A stretch of DNA of 64,000 bases from positions 1-64,000 of the forward strand of contig QKCR01000041.1 of the NCBI GenBank assembly GCA_003245575.1, written 5' to 3'. The stretch is from Alphaproteobacteria bacterium (GTDB taxonomy: Bacteria > Pseudomonadota > Alphaproteobacteria > Micavibrionales > Micavibrionaceae). The position numbers were made by a program, and so were the translations under genes. Numbering within the stretch: the first letter of the stretch is position 1; each line of letters begins with the position of its first letter. This document shows positions 45,187 through 54,772 of this stretch, piece after piece. The notes under the pieces are model-generated. The model made no database searches. It was not told the DNA's origin and worked only from the letters and a program-made list of their open reading frames with translations.

Positions 45187-45260
45187 ACACGTTCTCCATA
45201 TTGATTTACAACCAATATGGCAGAGGAGTCTTAAAAAGCGATTAACCGAAAAGCGGCAGA

Positions 45261-45992
45261 TTACAGGGAAAAATCTTCAGGAACAACGAAGTCGCCATGA
45301 CGCGTGCAAGACGGCAAAACCATCTCAAGAAACATCGGCGCGACCTGTTCAGGTGTACGAAGTCCTGTACCTTGATACCCACCAGGAAAGACCTGACGCA
45401 GCATCTCGGTATCGACAGCCCCAGGATGAATAACATTCACACGCAAATTCGTGTGCTTAGTTTCTTCCGCCCATGTTTTAAAGAGAAACATAACTGCCGC
45501 TTTACTCACACCATACTGTCCGGAAAAAGCATGTGGCTCGACGCCCATAATACTCCCCGTAACAACAGCACGCCCCGCATCAGAGGCTTTCAAGAGAGGC
45601 TCAAGCGTTCTAATCATCTGGACGTTAGACAGGACATTTGTTGTGTAGATATTTTTCCAGTCCTTTATCTTGGAATGGGATACCGGTGTTTGTTCACCCA
45701 GAATACCGGCATTTGCTACAAAAATATCCAGCTTACCGAACCGATGTAAAATGGTTGGCCCCAAAGCCTCAAGATCATCAATCTTCGTGACATCAAACGG
45801 CATTAACGTCACATGCCCGTCGCCATATTCAGCGCGAATAGCATCGTCAATTTCTTCAAGTCCGGATTTGGATCGTGCCAACAGAATAACATGAGCCCCT
45901 TCAGCAACAAACAATTTGGCTACAGCCGCCCCGATGCCGCGTGATGCGCCGGTAATCAACGCCACACGATTTTCTAATTTTCCGCCGCTCAT
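45261..45992 (-). CDS. Short-chain dehydrogenase/reductase
   Basis: A 243-residue classical SDR. The nucleotide-binding motif is ALITGASRGIGAAVAKLF, the structural NAG motif is ANAGILG, the catalytic Ser is in VVTGSIMG and the Tyr/Lys pair in YGVSKAAV; VIHPGAVDTEM follows. The substrate is not predictable from sequence. It starts directly after the purF stop (adjacent bases), so the two are translationally linked; an SDR behind purF is a frequent alphaproteobacterial arrangement. The Ser-Ile replacement near the active site is within normal variation. Confidence 0.92.
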   Translation of the reverse strand: MSGGKLENRVALITGASRGIGAAVAKLFVAEGAHVILLARSKSGLEEIDDAIRAEYGDGHVTLMPFDVTKIDDLEALGPTILHRFGKLDIFVANAGILGEQTPVSHSKIKDWKNIYTTNVLSNVQMIRTLEPLLKASDAGRAVVTGSIMGVEPHAFSGQYGVSKAAVMFLFKTWAEETKHTNLRVNVIHPGAVDTEMLRQVFPGGYQGTGLRTPEQVAPMFLEMVLPSCTRHGDFVVPEDFSL

Positions 45993-47423
45993 CTAACACG
46001 CCTTTTTCAGCAAAATTTGATCGACAAGTTCAACAGGATAATCGCCTGTAAAGCACGCATCACAATATTGAGGATTCTTGGCATTCCGTCCGCCTTCGCC
46101 CATCGCACGGTACAATCCGTCATCAGAAATAAAAGCCAAGGAATCAACACGGATAAAATCAGCAATTTCCTGAACACTGTGGGAAGATGCCAACAAATCT
46201 TCACGAGACGGCGTATCAATTCCGTAGAAACATCCGTGCGTTATTGGCGGAGAAGAAATACGCATGTGAACTTCCTTGGCACCGGCCTGACGCATCATCT
46301 CGACAATTTTGCGCGAAGTCGTTCCGCGCACAATCGAGTCATCAACAAGCACAATGCGCTTACCTTCAACAATTCCGCGGTTCCCGTTATGTTTACGCTT
46401 TACACCCAAGTGGCGGATTTTTTGCGTTGGCTCGATAAAGGTGCGCCCCACATAATGGTTACGAATGATCCCAAGCTCGAACGGTAAATTTGCCTCTTGC
46501 GCATATCCGATAGCCGCAGGCACCCCACTATCAGGAACAGGGACGACCAGATCAACATCGCACGGCGACTCTTGAGCCAAAACCGCACCGATTTTCTTAC
46601 GCATTTCGTAAACAGATTTACCTTCTACAATCGAGTCAGGACGAGCAAAGTAAATATATTCAAAAATACAAAAACGGGATGGCGCGGAATCGAACGGTCG
46701 ATGACTTTGAATGCCTTCTTTTGAAATCACAACCAATTCACCAGGCTCAATATCACGAACATAATCAGCCCCGATAATATCAAGAGCACAGGTCTCCGAT
46801 GCCAAAATATGCGCATCGCCCAATTTACCCAAGACCAGAGGGCGGAATCCGTATGGATCACGCACACCGATCATTCGCCCTTCGGCAAAACAGATCAGGG
46901 AATAAGCACCTTCAATCTGCTTCAAGGACTCGGTCAGCCGCTCCAGAACAGTTTTCTTTTTTGAAAGAGCCACCAAATGGATAATAACTTCTGTATCACT
47001 GGTACATTGAAAAATGGCACCACGCTCGATCAGGTCATTTCTGATTTTAACCGCATTGGTCAAGTTACCGTTATGCGCCACAGTAAATCCGCCAAACGAC
47101 AATTCTGCATACAAAGGTTGCACATTTCTAAGTAATGTCTCGCCTGTCGTCGCATAACGGTTATGCCCGACAGCGCAACGTCCCGAAAGACGCGCAATCA
47201 CATTTGTGTCATTGAAAATATCATCAACCAGACCCAAACCACGATGCACAATAAAAGACCCACCGTCTTTACTCTCGTCATAAGAGACAATACCGGAGGA
47301 TTCTTGCCCGCGGTGCTGTAAAGCATGAAGCCCCAGCGCAGTCAGCGTTGAGGCATCTTCATGTCCGAAAATTCCGAACACACCGCATTCTTCATGCATC
47401 TTATCATCTGAATACTTAATCAT
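45993..47423 (-). CDS. purF: Amidophosphoribosyltransferase
   Basis: PurF makes phosphoribosylamine from PRPP and glutamine, the first step of purine synthesis. The ATG at 47423 gives 476 residues with a short propeptide before the catalytic cysteine in MHEECGVFGIFGHEDA. Glutaminase motifs GHNRYATTGE and NGNLTN, and the PRPP-binding VLVDDSIVRGTTSRKIV are present. The start overlaps the cvpA stop by 8 bases, and the SDR gene follows immediately. cvpA-purF linkage is classical. Confidence 0.97.
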   Translation of the reverse strand: MIKYSDDKMHEECGVFGIFGHEDASTLTALGLHALQHRGQESSGIVSYDESKDGGSFIVHRGLGLVDDIFNDTNVIARLSGRCAVGHNRYATTGETLLRNVQPLYAELSFGGFTVAHNGNLTNAVKIRNDLIERGAIFQCTSDTEVIIHLVALSKKKTVLERLTESLKQIEGAYSLICFAEGRMIGVRDPYGFRPLVLGKLGDAHILASETCALDIIGADYVRDIEPGELVVISKEGIQSHRPFDSAPSRFCIFEYIYFARPDSIVEGKSVYEMRKKIGAVLAQESPCDVDLVVPVPDSGVPAAIGYAQEANLPFELGIIRNHYVGRTFIEPTQKIRHLGVKRKHNGNRGIVEGKRIVLVDDSIVRGTTSRKIVEMMRQAGAKEVHMRISSPPITHGCFYGIDTPSREDLLASSHSVQEIADFIRVDSLAFISDDGLYRAMGEGGRNAKNPQYCDACFTGDYPVELVDQILLKKAC

Positions 47424-48147
47424 TATATTTCTTCTGACTTTCCGGCTTATCATCAGGTTTGATTTGATCGATCAGAGAGTCAAGCCCATCTCTCGCTTTT
47501 TCGTCATATCCATCTTGAGTGACCGCATCTTTCTTTTGATCATCACTCAAACGTTTATCGCCCAGCACATCAATCTGGTGCAACTTGTCACGTGCCACTT
47601 CCGCTGTTTTCTTGGCGTCCTCACTCTTCGGCAAGAAACCGGATAACCAATCTGAAATGCCTTCTACATAAAAAATCGTCTGCGAATTTGCTAACCATTC
47701 TTTTTTATTCTCATCGGGCAAGAAAGCATGAAACGGTAAATAAACAAGCCCCAGAAGCAATGCCCCGCGCGCAACACCGAAGAAGACACCAAGCGTGCGG
47801 TCAATTGCACCCAAGCCGATCGCGTGCGCACTCGATGCCAGAAAATGACTGGCAATTTGCAACAACATAAAGACGCCGACAAAAACCATCGCATACGCAG
47901 CAACATCAGCAACAAGAGCCATGGACACAATATCGAACAATTTGTCGGGCTCCTGTCCGTCGACAATACCGAACCAATCGCGCACCATCGGTTTCAAATT
48001 GTCACCAAACAACAACGCCGCCATAGCACCGCCAAGAACGCCGACAACAGTCAGAGCTTCACGAATAAAGCCGCGATAAAAGGAAACACCGGCTGAAATC
48101 AATAGGACAATAACAACGCCGATATCGACTAAGACAGAAATAGACAT
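47416..48147 (-). CDS. cvpA: CvpA-family membrane protein
   Basis: The 243-residue protein has four hydrophobic segments in the first 130 residues, starting VDIGVVIVLLISAGVSFYRGFIREALTVVGVLGG, which carries the CvpA signature RGFxREA. A charged cytoplasmic tail of about 90 residues follows (SEDAKKTAEVARDKL..., PDDKPESQKKYND), longer than in the E. coli protein. CvpA is linked genetically to colicin V export and envelope homeostasis; the molecular role is unclear. It overlaps purF. Confidence 0.92.
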   Translation of the reverse strand: MSISVLVDIGVVIVLLISAGVSFYRGFIREALTVVGVLGGAMAALLFGDNLKPMVRDWFGIVDGQEPDKLFDIVSMALVADVAAYAMVFVGVFMLLQIASHFLASSAHAIGLGAIDRTLGVFFGVARGALLLGLVYLPFHAFLPDENKKEWLANSQTIFYVEGISDWLSGFLPKSEDAKKTAEVARDKLHQIDVLGDKRLSDDQKKDAVTQDGYDEKARDGLDSLIDQIKPDDKPESQKKYND

Positions 48148-48211
48148 AATGTATACCTGATAGAGCTATGGATGCCCTGATTAGATAAGCGAAATCAAAT
48201 GCTTTTGCAAG

Positions 48212-49009
48212 TTACCTCTCGGCTTTTCGGAGGGTAGCTTGGTAAAAATGATCAAATATTGCTCTGTTCAAGGGATTGGTCTCCCGTCCCCACTCCGGAT
48301 GCCACTGAAGCCCGAGGCAAAATGTCCCCGCATCCGCAACAGACGCCGCCTCAATTGTGCCGTCCTCTGCCATGGCCTCCACACGCAGGGTATCTCCCAA
48401 ATGATGGATACCCTGTTCATGGAGAGAGTTTATCTGATGCCGCATTCCAAGAGAGTTTGCCGAACAAATACTTGCCAATAATCCGCCCTCGGAAATCTCG
48501 ACAGGGTGCACATCCCGAAACTCGTCGCGCTCGGACGACGCAATTTTAGGAGCACGATGATCAAATCGCCCGTCCGCCTCATGTAAACGCGGGAATAAAC
48601 TGCCGCCATATGCAACATTCAGCTCTTGAAACCCACGACAGATTGCCAAAAGAGGAATGCCTCGGTTGATAAGCTTTGGAATCAGATCAAGGTTGGTATC
48701 ATCACGATCCAGATCAAATTTGTCGGAGTCTTCGGTGTAGTCACTCCCGTACCGAACGGGATTCATATTAGACACAGCCCCTGTCAAAACAACCCCGTCC
48801 ACAAGATCAAGCCAGCGCTCAACCACATCTTCAAGAGATGCTTTACCGCGATGTCCGACAGTGGGCAAAAAAACCGGAACACACGGGAAAGGCTCAATCA
48901 CAGAGAGGAGATATTGTTCCTTAACAGAATAACGTGTGATGTCCCAGCCTTGGGCATTCGGTTCTTTGGTAACAGATGTGCATATACCGATAACAGGAAG
49001 TGTTGTCAC
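48212..49009 (-). CDS. Class I glutamine amidotransferase-like hydrolase (peptidase C26, PuuD-type)
   Basis: The 265-residue product has the gamma-glutamyl hydrolase fold: VIGICTSV start, VDGVVLTGAVSNMNP, the nucleophile elbow LLAICRGFQELNVAYGG with the catalytic Cys, and LGLQWHPEW with the catalytic His; Glu follows at PEW. PuuD-type enzymes hydrolyse gamma-glutamyl-GABA in putrescine breakdown, but the family also covers other gamma-glutamyl amides. It lies between radA and cvpA on the same strand, an insertion into the usual radA-cvpA order. Confidence 0.9.
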   Translation of the reverse strand: MTTLPVIGICTSVTKEPNAQGWDITRYSVKEQYLLSVIEPFPCVPVFLPTVGHRGKASLEDVVERWLDLVDGVVLTGAVSNMNPVRYGSDYTEDSDKFDLDRDDTNLDLIPKLINRGIPLLAICRGFQELNVAYGGSLFPRLHEADGRFDHRAPKIASSERDEFRDVHPVEISEGGLLASICSANSLGMRHQINSLHEQGIHHLGDTLRVEAMAEDGTIEAASVADAGTFCLGLQWHPEWGRETNPLNRAIFDHFYQATLRKAER

Positions 49010-49032
49010 AAAATGCCTCGTCGAAAATAAAT

Positions 49033-50433
49033 TTAAGCGCGCAATCTTGGGGTAGATCCGCCCTCACGTAACAAAGATGCCAAATCATCCAGATGGCGAA
49101 TCTCATGAACGGTTAAGCCCTCAATTTTAGCCTGTTTCTTCTGAGACGACAGACGCTCGGCAACACACCCACCCGTAAATCCGAGCTTAGCTGCTTCTTT
49201 CAATCGCTGATCCGGTTGAGAAACAGCGCGCACTTCACCTGATAGTCCAACCTCACCAAAGAACACATACTCAGACGGAACAGGGCGCCCTTGAAGCGCA
49301 CTAATAAGAGCCGCTGCCACAGCCAAATCCGCAGCCGGCTCACTGATGCGGATACCGCCCGCCATATTGAGATAAACTTCAGAGCCCGAGAACATCAATC
49401 CGCAACGAGATTCAAGTACTGCCAAAATCATCGACAACCGATTCTGATCCCACCCGATCACAGAACGGCGTGGCGCACCATAAGGCGCAGGAGCAACGAG
49501 CGCCTGAACTTCCACCAGCAAAGGCCGTGTCCCTTCCATACCAGCGAACACCGCAGATCCGGTAACATCGGGCTGACGTTGAGACAGGAACAATGCCGAC
49601 GGGTTCGAAACTTCCGTCAACCCCAACTCACCCATCTCGAATACACCAATCTCGTCAGTAGCTCCGAAACGGTTTTTAACAGTGCGCAAAATACGGAATT
49701 GGTGACCGCGATCCCCTTCGAAGTAAAGAACTGTATCAACCATGTGCTCCAGAACACGCGGACCAGCAATCTGCCCGTCTTTGGTCACATGCCCGACAAA
49801 GAATGTCGCCGTACCTGTTTTCTTAGTCAGTCTGATTAATTCTTGCGCAGCTGTACGCACTTGAGTAACAGTCCCCGGCGCACTTTCGACTGTGTCGACA
49901 TACATGGTTTGGATAGAGTCAATCACCAGAACGTCAATCGGATTTTCTTCAATGGTGGCGGCAATCTCCCTGACATTGGTCGCACTCGCCAAGGCCACAG
50001 GTGCATCGGCCATCCCGAGACGGGCAGCACGCAAACGCACCTGATCGACCGCCTCTTCACCGGAGATATAAACACAGCGCAAACCCTTTTTGGCCAACGC
50101 ACAAACCGATTGCAAAAGAAGTGTAGATTTTCCGATACCCGGATCCCCACCCAGAAGAATAGCACATCCCGGAACCAATCCGCCGCCTGTCACACGATCA
50201 AACTCATCCAGACCGGTAACCAACCGTTTAACGGGCTTATCATCAGACATCTTGAGCCCAACAAGATCAAGCGCCTTACCTTTTTTACCGCCTCCCAACC
50301 CTTTCGGAGGGCCGCTCTCAGCAACTTCGGCTTGAAGAGAATTCCATTCACCGCACGCATCACATTTTCCGGCCCACAAACGATGGACCGCGCCGCACGA
50401 CTGACACACATAAGATGTTTTGGACTTGGACAT
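49033..50433 (-). CDS. radA: DNA repair protein RadA
   Basis: RadA is a RecA-like helicase that extends recombination intermediates. The 466 residues start with the zinc finger CQSCGAVHRLWAGKCDACGEW, then Walker A LLGGDPGIGKSTLLLQ, the RadA-specific KNRFGATDEIG, and a C-terminal Lon-protease-like domain with EVGLSGEVRAVSQPDQRLKEAAKLGF. No special features. AGAGTCAGG precedes the ATG weakly. Confidence 0.97.
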   Translation of the reverse strand: MSKSKTSYVCQSCGAVHRLWAGKCDACGEWNSLQAEVAESGPPKGLGGGKKGKALDLVGLKMSDDKPVKRLVTGLDEFDRVTGGGLVPGCAILLGGDPGIGKSTLLLQSVCALAKKGLRCVYISGEEAVDQVRLRAARLGMADAPVALASATNVREIAATIEENPIDVLVIDSIQTMYVDTVESAPGTVTQVRTAAQELIRLTKKTGTATFFVGHVTKDGQIAGPRVLEHMVDTVLYFEGDRGHQFRILRTVKNRFGATDEIGVFEMGELGLTEVSNPSALFLSQRQPDVTGSAVFAGMEGTRPLLVEVQALVAPAPYGAPRRSVIGWDQNRLSMILAVLESRCGLMFSGSEVYLNMAGGIRISEPAADLAVAAALISALQGRPVPSEYVFFGEVGLSGEVRAVSQPDQRLKEAAKLGFTGGCVAERLSSQKKQAKIEGLTVHEIRHLDDLASLLREGGSTPRLRA

Positions 50434-50457
50434 GACCTGACTCTATCAGATCAGAGA

Positions 50458-51279
50458 TTATACGCAAGCATGAGCAAGAAGTTTGAAAGACACAGGAGCA
50501 TCAGCCTCAACCTCAACACGCTGGGCAGCAGGCTGCTTTGGAATAGCCTGAGGAGTATAAATCTGGGCCACATCAATCCCTGCGTCACGCAAGGCATAGA
50601 TATATGATTGTTGATCCGCATGAGCTTGCTTGGAAACCCCTTCCAACACAAGGGCATGGTCCGGATAGGCATCACGATATGACGCAATCGTCGACAAGAC
50701 TTCTTCAGCATCCCCGCTGATAAATTTGTCACCGACACTATGGTCAAACTTAATAATATCCGCATAAGGAACCAGCTGTTCAAAACGAGCAACCATATCT
50801 GCTTTAAACGGATCAAAATCGTCAATCGCAATCCGGAATCCCATTTGACGGATACGCCCCAGAATTTCCAAATCAGCCCCTTCGGGAATAGCAGCATGCT
50901 CGGTAATTTCGAGGACAATTTGTGATTTGTCATGAAATCCAAGTTCGGAAGCAATTAAACTGGCGCGTGTCGCAAATTCAGGGTTAAGAGCGGTCGAAAG
51001 ATCAATATTAAAAGAAAACTTTCCGATCCCTTCTCTCTTCATCATCGTCAAAGCTTGACGGAACAAATACAAGTCTGTTTCGGTGGAATGATCCATATCC
51101 CGAACGTTGCGGAAAAAATCTTCGCAATTATGGTGATTAAACAGAACCTCGCAAGTCGGGAAATCTTTACCCAACGCGCCAATTCGGTGAAACTCTTCGT
51201 ATCGGAACATGGGTCTCCCTTGTCCATTGGTGTTAGCAGCTTCAAAATACTGACGAAGATTGACAATACTCGAATTCAC
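50458..51279 (-). CDS. EAL-domain protein (c-di-GMP phosphodiesterase-like)
   Basis: The 273-residue protein is an EAL domain with no sensor or membrane part. The signature is CEVLFNH (EVL variant), then FSFNIDLS (metal Asn), VLEITEHAAIPEG, RIAIDDFD, IIKFDHS with the Lys, VLEGVSK with the Glu and AQIYTP with the Gln; all catalytic positions I can place are kept, although the usual EALxR and DDFG contexts are altered. It could degrade c-di-GMP and thus influence motility or pili, both relevant to genes elsewhere in the window. A Pro/Gln/Val-rich C-terminal extension is present. Confidence 0.85.
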   Translation of the reverse strand: MNSSIVNLRQYFEAANTNGQGRPMFRYEEFHRIGALGKDFPTCEVLFNHHNCEDFFRNVRDMDHSTETDLYLFRQALTMMKREGIGKFSFNIDLSTALNPEFATRASLIASELGFHDKSQIVLEITEHAAIPEGADLEILGRIRQMGFRIAIDDFDPFKADMVARFEQLVPYADIIKFDHSVGDKFISGDAEEVLSTIASYRDAYPDHALVLEGVSKQAHADQQSYIYALRDAGIDVAQIYTPQAIPKQPAAQRVEVEADAPVSFKLLAHACV

Positions 51280-51369
51280 GCAGTCCCTCTCTGTTCTTAT
51301 TATTGAAATGAGAACAGAAAAGAAAAATTTTTACAAGAAAAACCGTAAAAGCCTTGAGAAATAAGGCCT

Positions 51370-53028
51370 CTACTCTCGACGCAAAGCCCACTTCACTTGG
51401 CATTCTGCGCCATTCATATCGGTCTTAAGCACCAATTGGCGGGTTTTTTGCGGCTTGAGGCCCGTTCCCAGATACAGGCTTTCCTCCAAAGACAATTTGG
51501 CGCCAACCCCGTAAAACCGCCAGCTACTGCCCGATGGCAGGGTCAGAACAACATCCTGTTCCTCACGGACGCTGGACAATTGAACCTTAGGGTGCAAATG
51601 AAAGCGCAACGTCACAGCGCGCGATTTGTCCGTCTCAAGCATCGAGGTCAAAGTATCCTCTCCGCGCAAATCATGCCCGCCATCCGTTAAGAACAAACGA
51701 CGACGATGCGTCACACCAAATGCTGAAAGATACCCTTCATGAACGGCATCCAACAAACATGCCTGCTTATTCTCCGTGCGCTGACATACAATATCCTTGA
51801 AATGACCGTCTATAGAGCGATCAGGCTGCATGTCATGAACAGGACGCCCGTCAAGCACCAGCGCGTTATGCGCCGCTGTATGACGCAAAATCTGCTGCCA
51901 ATCATCATGGGTCGGATGCCCGCCGCAATGCGTAAAAATCCGGTCACGTCCGTACAGAAATTCAAAAGATAATGGTGCAGAATGCCATTGCTTATCATAT
52001 GGAGAAGACGGACAAGAACTATTATCCATCATCAGAAATGACCGCCCGACCATAACGCGTTCAAACCCGCCAAGACGAGAGCCCTTCATCGGACGTTTTG
52101 AGCCGCGAATTTGTGAAAGCACCGAGTCAATCTCGTTCACTTCCCCTTCTTGCCCACCATGATGAAGCCCCAACTTACGGTCTGGGTAACAGAAGAACCT
52201 GAGAGCAGGCCCCATGCGTTCAATAGCAGATTGCAACGGCTTCGGCACAGGCAACTCAGCGCGGTTCAGCGCATATCGTAGATCCAGAAGAAGGCGCGCG
52301 CACTCCAACAAATTCTCAGGAGACCCGCTCACATGAAGCCCTTCGGACGTAATCTGCTTGGGGATTTCTTTCAAGATGGCATCAAAGCCTTGCAAAATCC
52401 ACGCATCACGACCGGGAAAAGAAAGCCCCGCATAGATAAGGCCGCGCGCCGCACGCAAGAGCGGCAAGCCACTTAACCCCGCAGGAAAAGTCCGAGACAA
52501 ATGGCGGGCCTGTCGATTGAGAGAACAAAAATACCGTGTCTGAAACTCTTCATCCGCACTTCCACAGAAAAAATCGAAAAAGGACAACCACATCGCAATA
52601 CGTTGCCCCATCACATCAGGGTGCCACAATTTTGCATCCCAACGATCATATTCGTTCAGCCAATAATCAACCATCTGGCGCGCTAGCTTACGGGTGGCAT
52701 CTCCACCGGCCGCGCGCAAATCTCTCAACCACAAAAACCCGTGAACATGAGACCGCCACGCATCTTGCTCTTCGGCAGCTGTCCAAAATTTATGATCCAT
52801 CGGCAAACTGGTTTCGAACCCGCGCATCACGCCACCGATCATCATACGTCCGTTATCAGCACTCCCCGCCCAAGGATCCGTCAAACGCACATTCAAACGA
52901 TCAGGAAATTCACCACTTGAAAGCAGCCAATGATAAAACGGAGTGCGACAGGCAACATGTCCTGCCTGCTTTTTCAGACTTTTGATCTGTCCGATGAGGT
53001 TAATATCTCTTTGCGCCCCCGCCAGCAT
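51370..53028 (-). CDS. Heparinase II/III family protein
   Basis: The 552-residue product has the N-terminal alpha/alpha toroid (about 30-320; FWTAAEEQDAWRSHVHGFLWLRDLRAAGG, LSGLPLLRAARGLIYAG) and a C-terminal heparinase II/III-like beta domain (about 330-545; THCGGHPTHDDWQQILRHTAAHNALVLDG contains the conserved His/Asn region). No signal peptide is visible. The family cleaves acidic polysaccharides; the substrate in alphaproteobacteria is not established. It starts 6 bases after the rpe stop, and rpe-heparinase adjacency is common in this class. Confidence 0.9.
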   Translation of the reverse strand: MLAGAQRDINLIGQIKSLKKQAGHVACRTPFYHWLLSSGEFPDRLNVRLTDPWAGSADNGRMMIGGVMRGFETSLPMDHKFWTAAEEQDAWRSHVHGFLWLRDLRAAGGDATRKLARQMVDYWLNEYDRWDAKLWHPDVMGQRIAMWLSFFDFFCGSADEEFQTRYFCSLNRQARHLSRTFPAGLSGLPLLRAARGLIYAGLSFPGRDAWILQGFDAILKEIPKQITSEGLHVSGSPENLLECARLLLDLRYALNRAELPVPKPLQSAIERMGPALRFFCYPDRKLGLHHGGQEGEVNEIDSVLSQIRGSKRPMKGSRLGGFERVMVGRSFLMMDNSSCPSSPYDKQWHSAPLSFEFLYGRDRIFTHCGGHPTHDDWQQILRHTAAHNALVLDGRPVHDMQPDRSIDGHFKDIVCQRTENKQACLLDAVHEGYLSAFGVTHRRRLFLTDGGHDLRGEDTLTSMLETDKSRAVTLRFHLHPKVQLSSVREEQDVVLTLPSGSSWRFYGVGAKLSLEESLYLGTGLKPQKTRQLVLKTDMNGAECQVKWALRRE

Positions 53029-53034
53029 AAACTC

Positions 53035-53688
53035 TTATTCCCCCCGCAATGATTGAATTGCAGTCGCATAAGACTCTGGCCCGCCTTTAAACACATAGCT
53101 TCCCGCAACCAGAACATTGGCACCTGCGGCAATAACATCTTTGGCAGTTTTGTCATTCACACCACCGTCAATTTCAAGATCAATCGCACGACCCGTGGCA
53201 TCAATCATGGCTTTTGCTTCGCGCACCTTATCCATTAGCGGAATAAAGGACTGTCCGCCAAAACCCGGATTGACCGTCATAATCAACACCAGATCAACCA
53301 AATCCATGACATGCGCTATCGCAGAAACAGGCGTTGCAGGATTAAGAGAAACCCCTGCCTTTTTCCCCAGCGCCTTAATCGTCTGCAAAGTTCTGTGCAA
53401 ATGCGGCCCTGCCTCAGGATGCACGGTGATAATATCAGCCCCCGCATCGGCAAAATCCTTGAGGAATAAATCAACAGGAGAAATCATCAAATGGACATCA
53501 AACGTCTTTTTAGTGTGCGGACGCAAAGCCTTCACAACCGCAGGTCCGATGGTGATATTCGGCACAAAATGGCCGTCCATAACATCAATGTGGATATAGT
53601 CGGCACCGGCGGCATCAATGGCGCGGACTTCTTCCCCCAGACGGGCAAAATCAGCCGATAAAATCGATGGAGAGATAAGAATAGACAT
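53035..53688 (-). CDS. rpe: Ribulose-phosphate 3-epimerase
   Basis: Rpe interconverts ribulose-5-P and xylulose-5-P in the pentose phosphate pathway. The ATG at 53688 gives 217 residues starting [36 protein letters not shown] carries metal ligands, with further conserved parts [20 protein letters not shown] and [12 protein letters not shown] with the catalytic Asp. It is followed by the heparinase gene after 6 bases. Confidence 0.97.
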   Translation of the reverse strand: MSILISPSILSADFARLGEEVRAIDAAGADYIHIDVMDGHFVPNITIGPAVVKALRPHTKKTFDVHLMISPVDLFLKDFADAGADIITVHPEAGPHLHRTLQTIKALGKKAGVSLNPATPVSAIAHVMDLVDLVLIMTVNPGFGGQSFIPLMDKVREAKAMIDATGRAIDLEIDGGVNDKTAKDVIAAGANVLVAGSYVFKGGPESYATAIQSLRGE

Positions 53689-53819
53689 AATGGATCGCTT
53701 TTCGGACAAAAAAGGAGGGGCAAATCACTGTTCTACCACTATAAATCAGTGCGAATCGCCCACGCAAGACTTTTTGTCAGAAAATCGAATCGAATTTCAG
53801 AAGTTCTTGGAAAACTCTA

Positions 53820-54713
53820 CTATCTTCTCAAAGCATCCGGGTGGATACCGGTTTCTTTACCGATCATGTAATAAACGGATTCAATATTCAGCTCGCCGCC
53901 TGTCCCGCGTTCCTTGACGTGGTGCGCCATAGACGCATCCATCATAATGATAGATTTATCGGGCTGGTTCCGTTTACGCATGTGAACTTCAGTACAATTC
54001 ACAATGAACTCGATAATGTCATCGGATACTGTAATTTTATGGTGTTTCTCGTATCCGGCTTTCAGATTTTTCATGATCTGGATGGTTTGCGGAACGTTTG
54101 GCACCGAGAGGAAAACTTTTTGGAAACGACGATCCATCGCAGGATCAAGCGCAACATAGATACGAAATTCGTCGAGAGTTGTCGCACCGATGATGTGCAA
54201 ATCCCCAACCGTCAGATACGGCTTCATAACCTCGGAAAGACCTTTATAAGCACTCCCTTCACAGGACGGCATAATCTGGTGCATCTCGTCGATAAACATA
54301 ACGACTTTAGGATAATCAGGATCGTGGTAACGTTCGGCTATCCCCTTACACAAAGGCAAGAAACGCCCCTGAAACTCGGCAGGCCCCATCGTCCCCGCAG
54401 ACATCGCCGCCAAATCAACTTCGAGAATACGCGCATCTTGCAAATATTCAGGAACTTCCTTGGCAATAATCTTTTGCGCCAAACCGGCACATAGCGCAGT
54501 TTTACCCACACCTGCAGGCGCCAAAAGCGCAGCATTCTTACGCCCCTTCTGGAGCAAAATCAAAATGACTTGATCAATCTCTTCATCCCGACCTGTAATC
54601 GGATCAAAGCGACCCATCCGCGCCCAATCAGTGAAGTCGCGGCAATATTTATGAATGAGCTCTTCGAGCTCTTCATCAGGGATTTTGAATTTGGATTTTA
54701 CGTCACTGGTCAT
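53820..54713 (-). CDS. Stand-alone AAA+ ATPase module of the ClpA/ClpB D1 type
   Basis: The 297-residue protein corresponds to the first ATPase module of ClpA/ClpB: GRFDPITGRDEEIDQVILILLQ, Walker A APAGVGKTALCAGL, Walker B VVMFIDEMHQI, the pore-loop/sensor region GATTLDEFRIYVALDPAMDRRFQKV with sensor and arginine finger. The N-domain and the second ATPase module are missing, and neither an M domain nor a protease-docking loop is present. Full-length ClpA/B proteins have about 750-860 residues. It may act as an unfoldase subunit or regulator on its own. It lies alone between rpe and serB, with 131 and 59 bases on either side. Confidence 0.88.
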   Translation of the reverse strand: MTSDVKSKFKIPDEELEELIHKYCRDFTDWARMGRFDPITGRDEEIDQVILILLQKGRKNAALLAPAGVGKTALCAGLAQKIIAKEVPEYLQDARILEVDLAAMSAGTMGPAEFQGRFLPLCKGIAERYHDPDYPKVVMFIDEMHQIMPSCEGSAYKGLSEVMKPYLTVGDLHIIGATTLDEFRIYVALDPAMDRRFQKVFLSVPNVPQTIQIMKNLKAGYEKHHKITVSDDIIEFIVNCTEVHMRKRNQPDKSIIMMDASMAHHVKERGTGGELNIESVYYMIGKETGIHPDALRR

Positions 54714-54772
54714 AGCCGCAGTCTAGCGTCCGAAGAGTTAATTTTTCATGTATAGAAAGATTGCAAAGCGCA

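Noticed and set aside
49291-50607. Two long plus-strand frames opposite radA
   Set aside because: Shadow frames of a conserved gene with Arg/Thr/His-rich low-quality sequence.
50458-51279. EAL protein considered catalytically dead
   Set aside because: Although the EAL and DDFG contexts are altered, the Glu, Asn, Asp-Asp, Lys and Gln positions I can place are retained.
53841-54494. A 217-codon plus-strand frame opposite the AAA gene
   Set aside because: Opposite strand carries intact Walker A, Walker B and sensor motifs; the plus frame has no recognisable domain.
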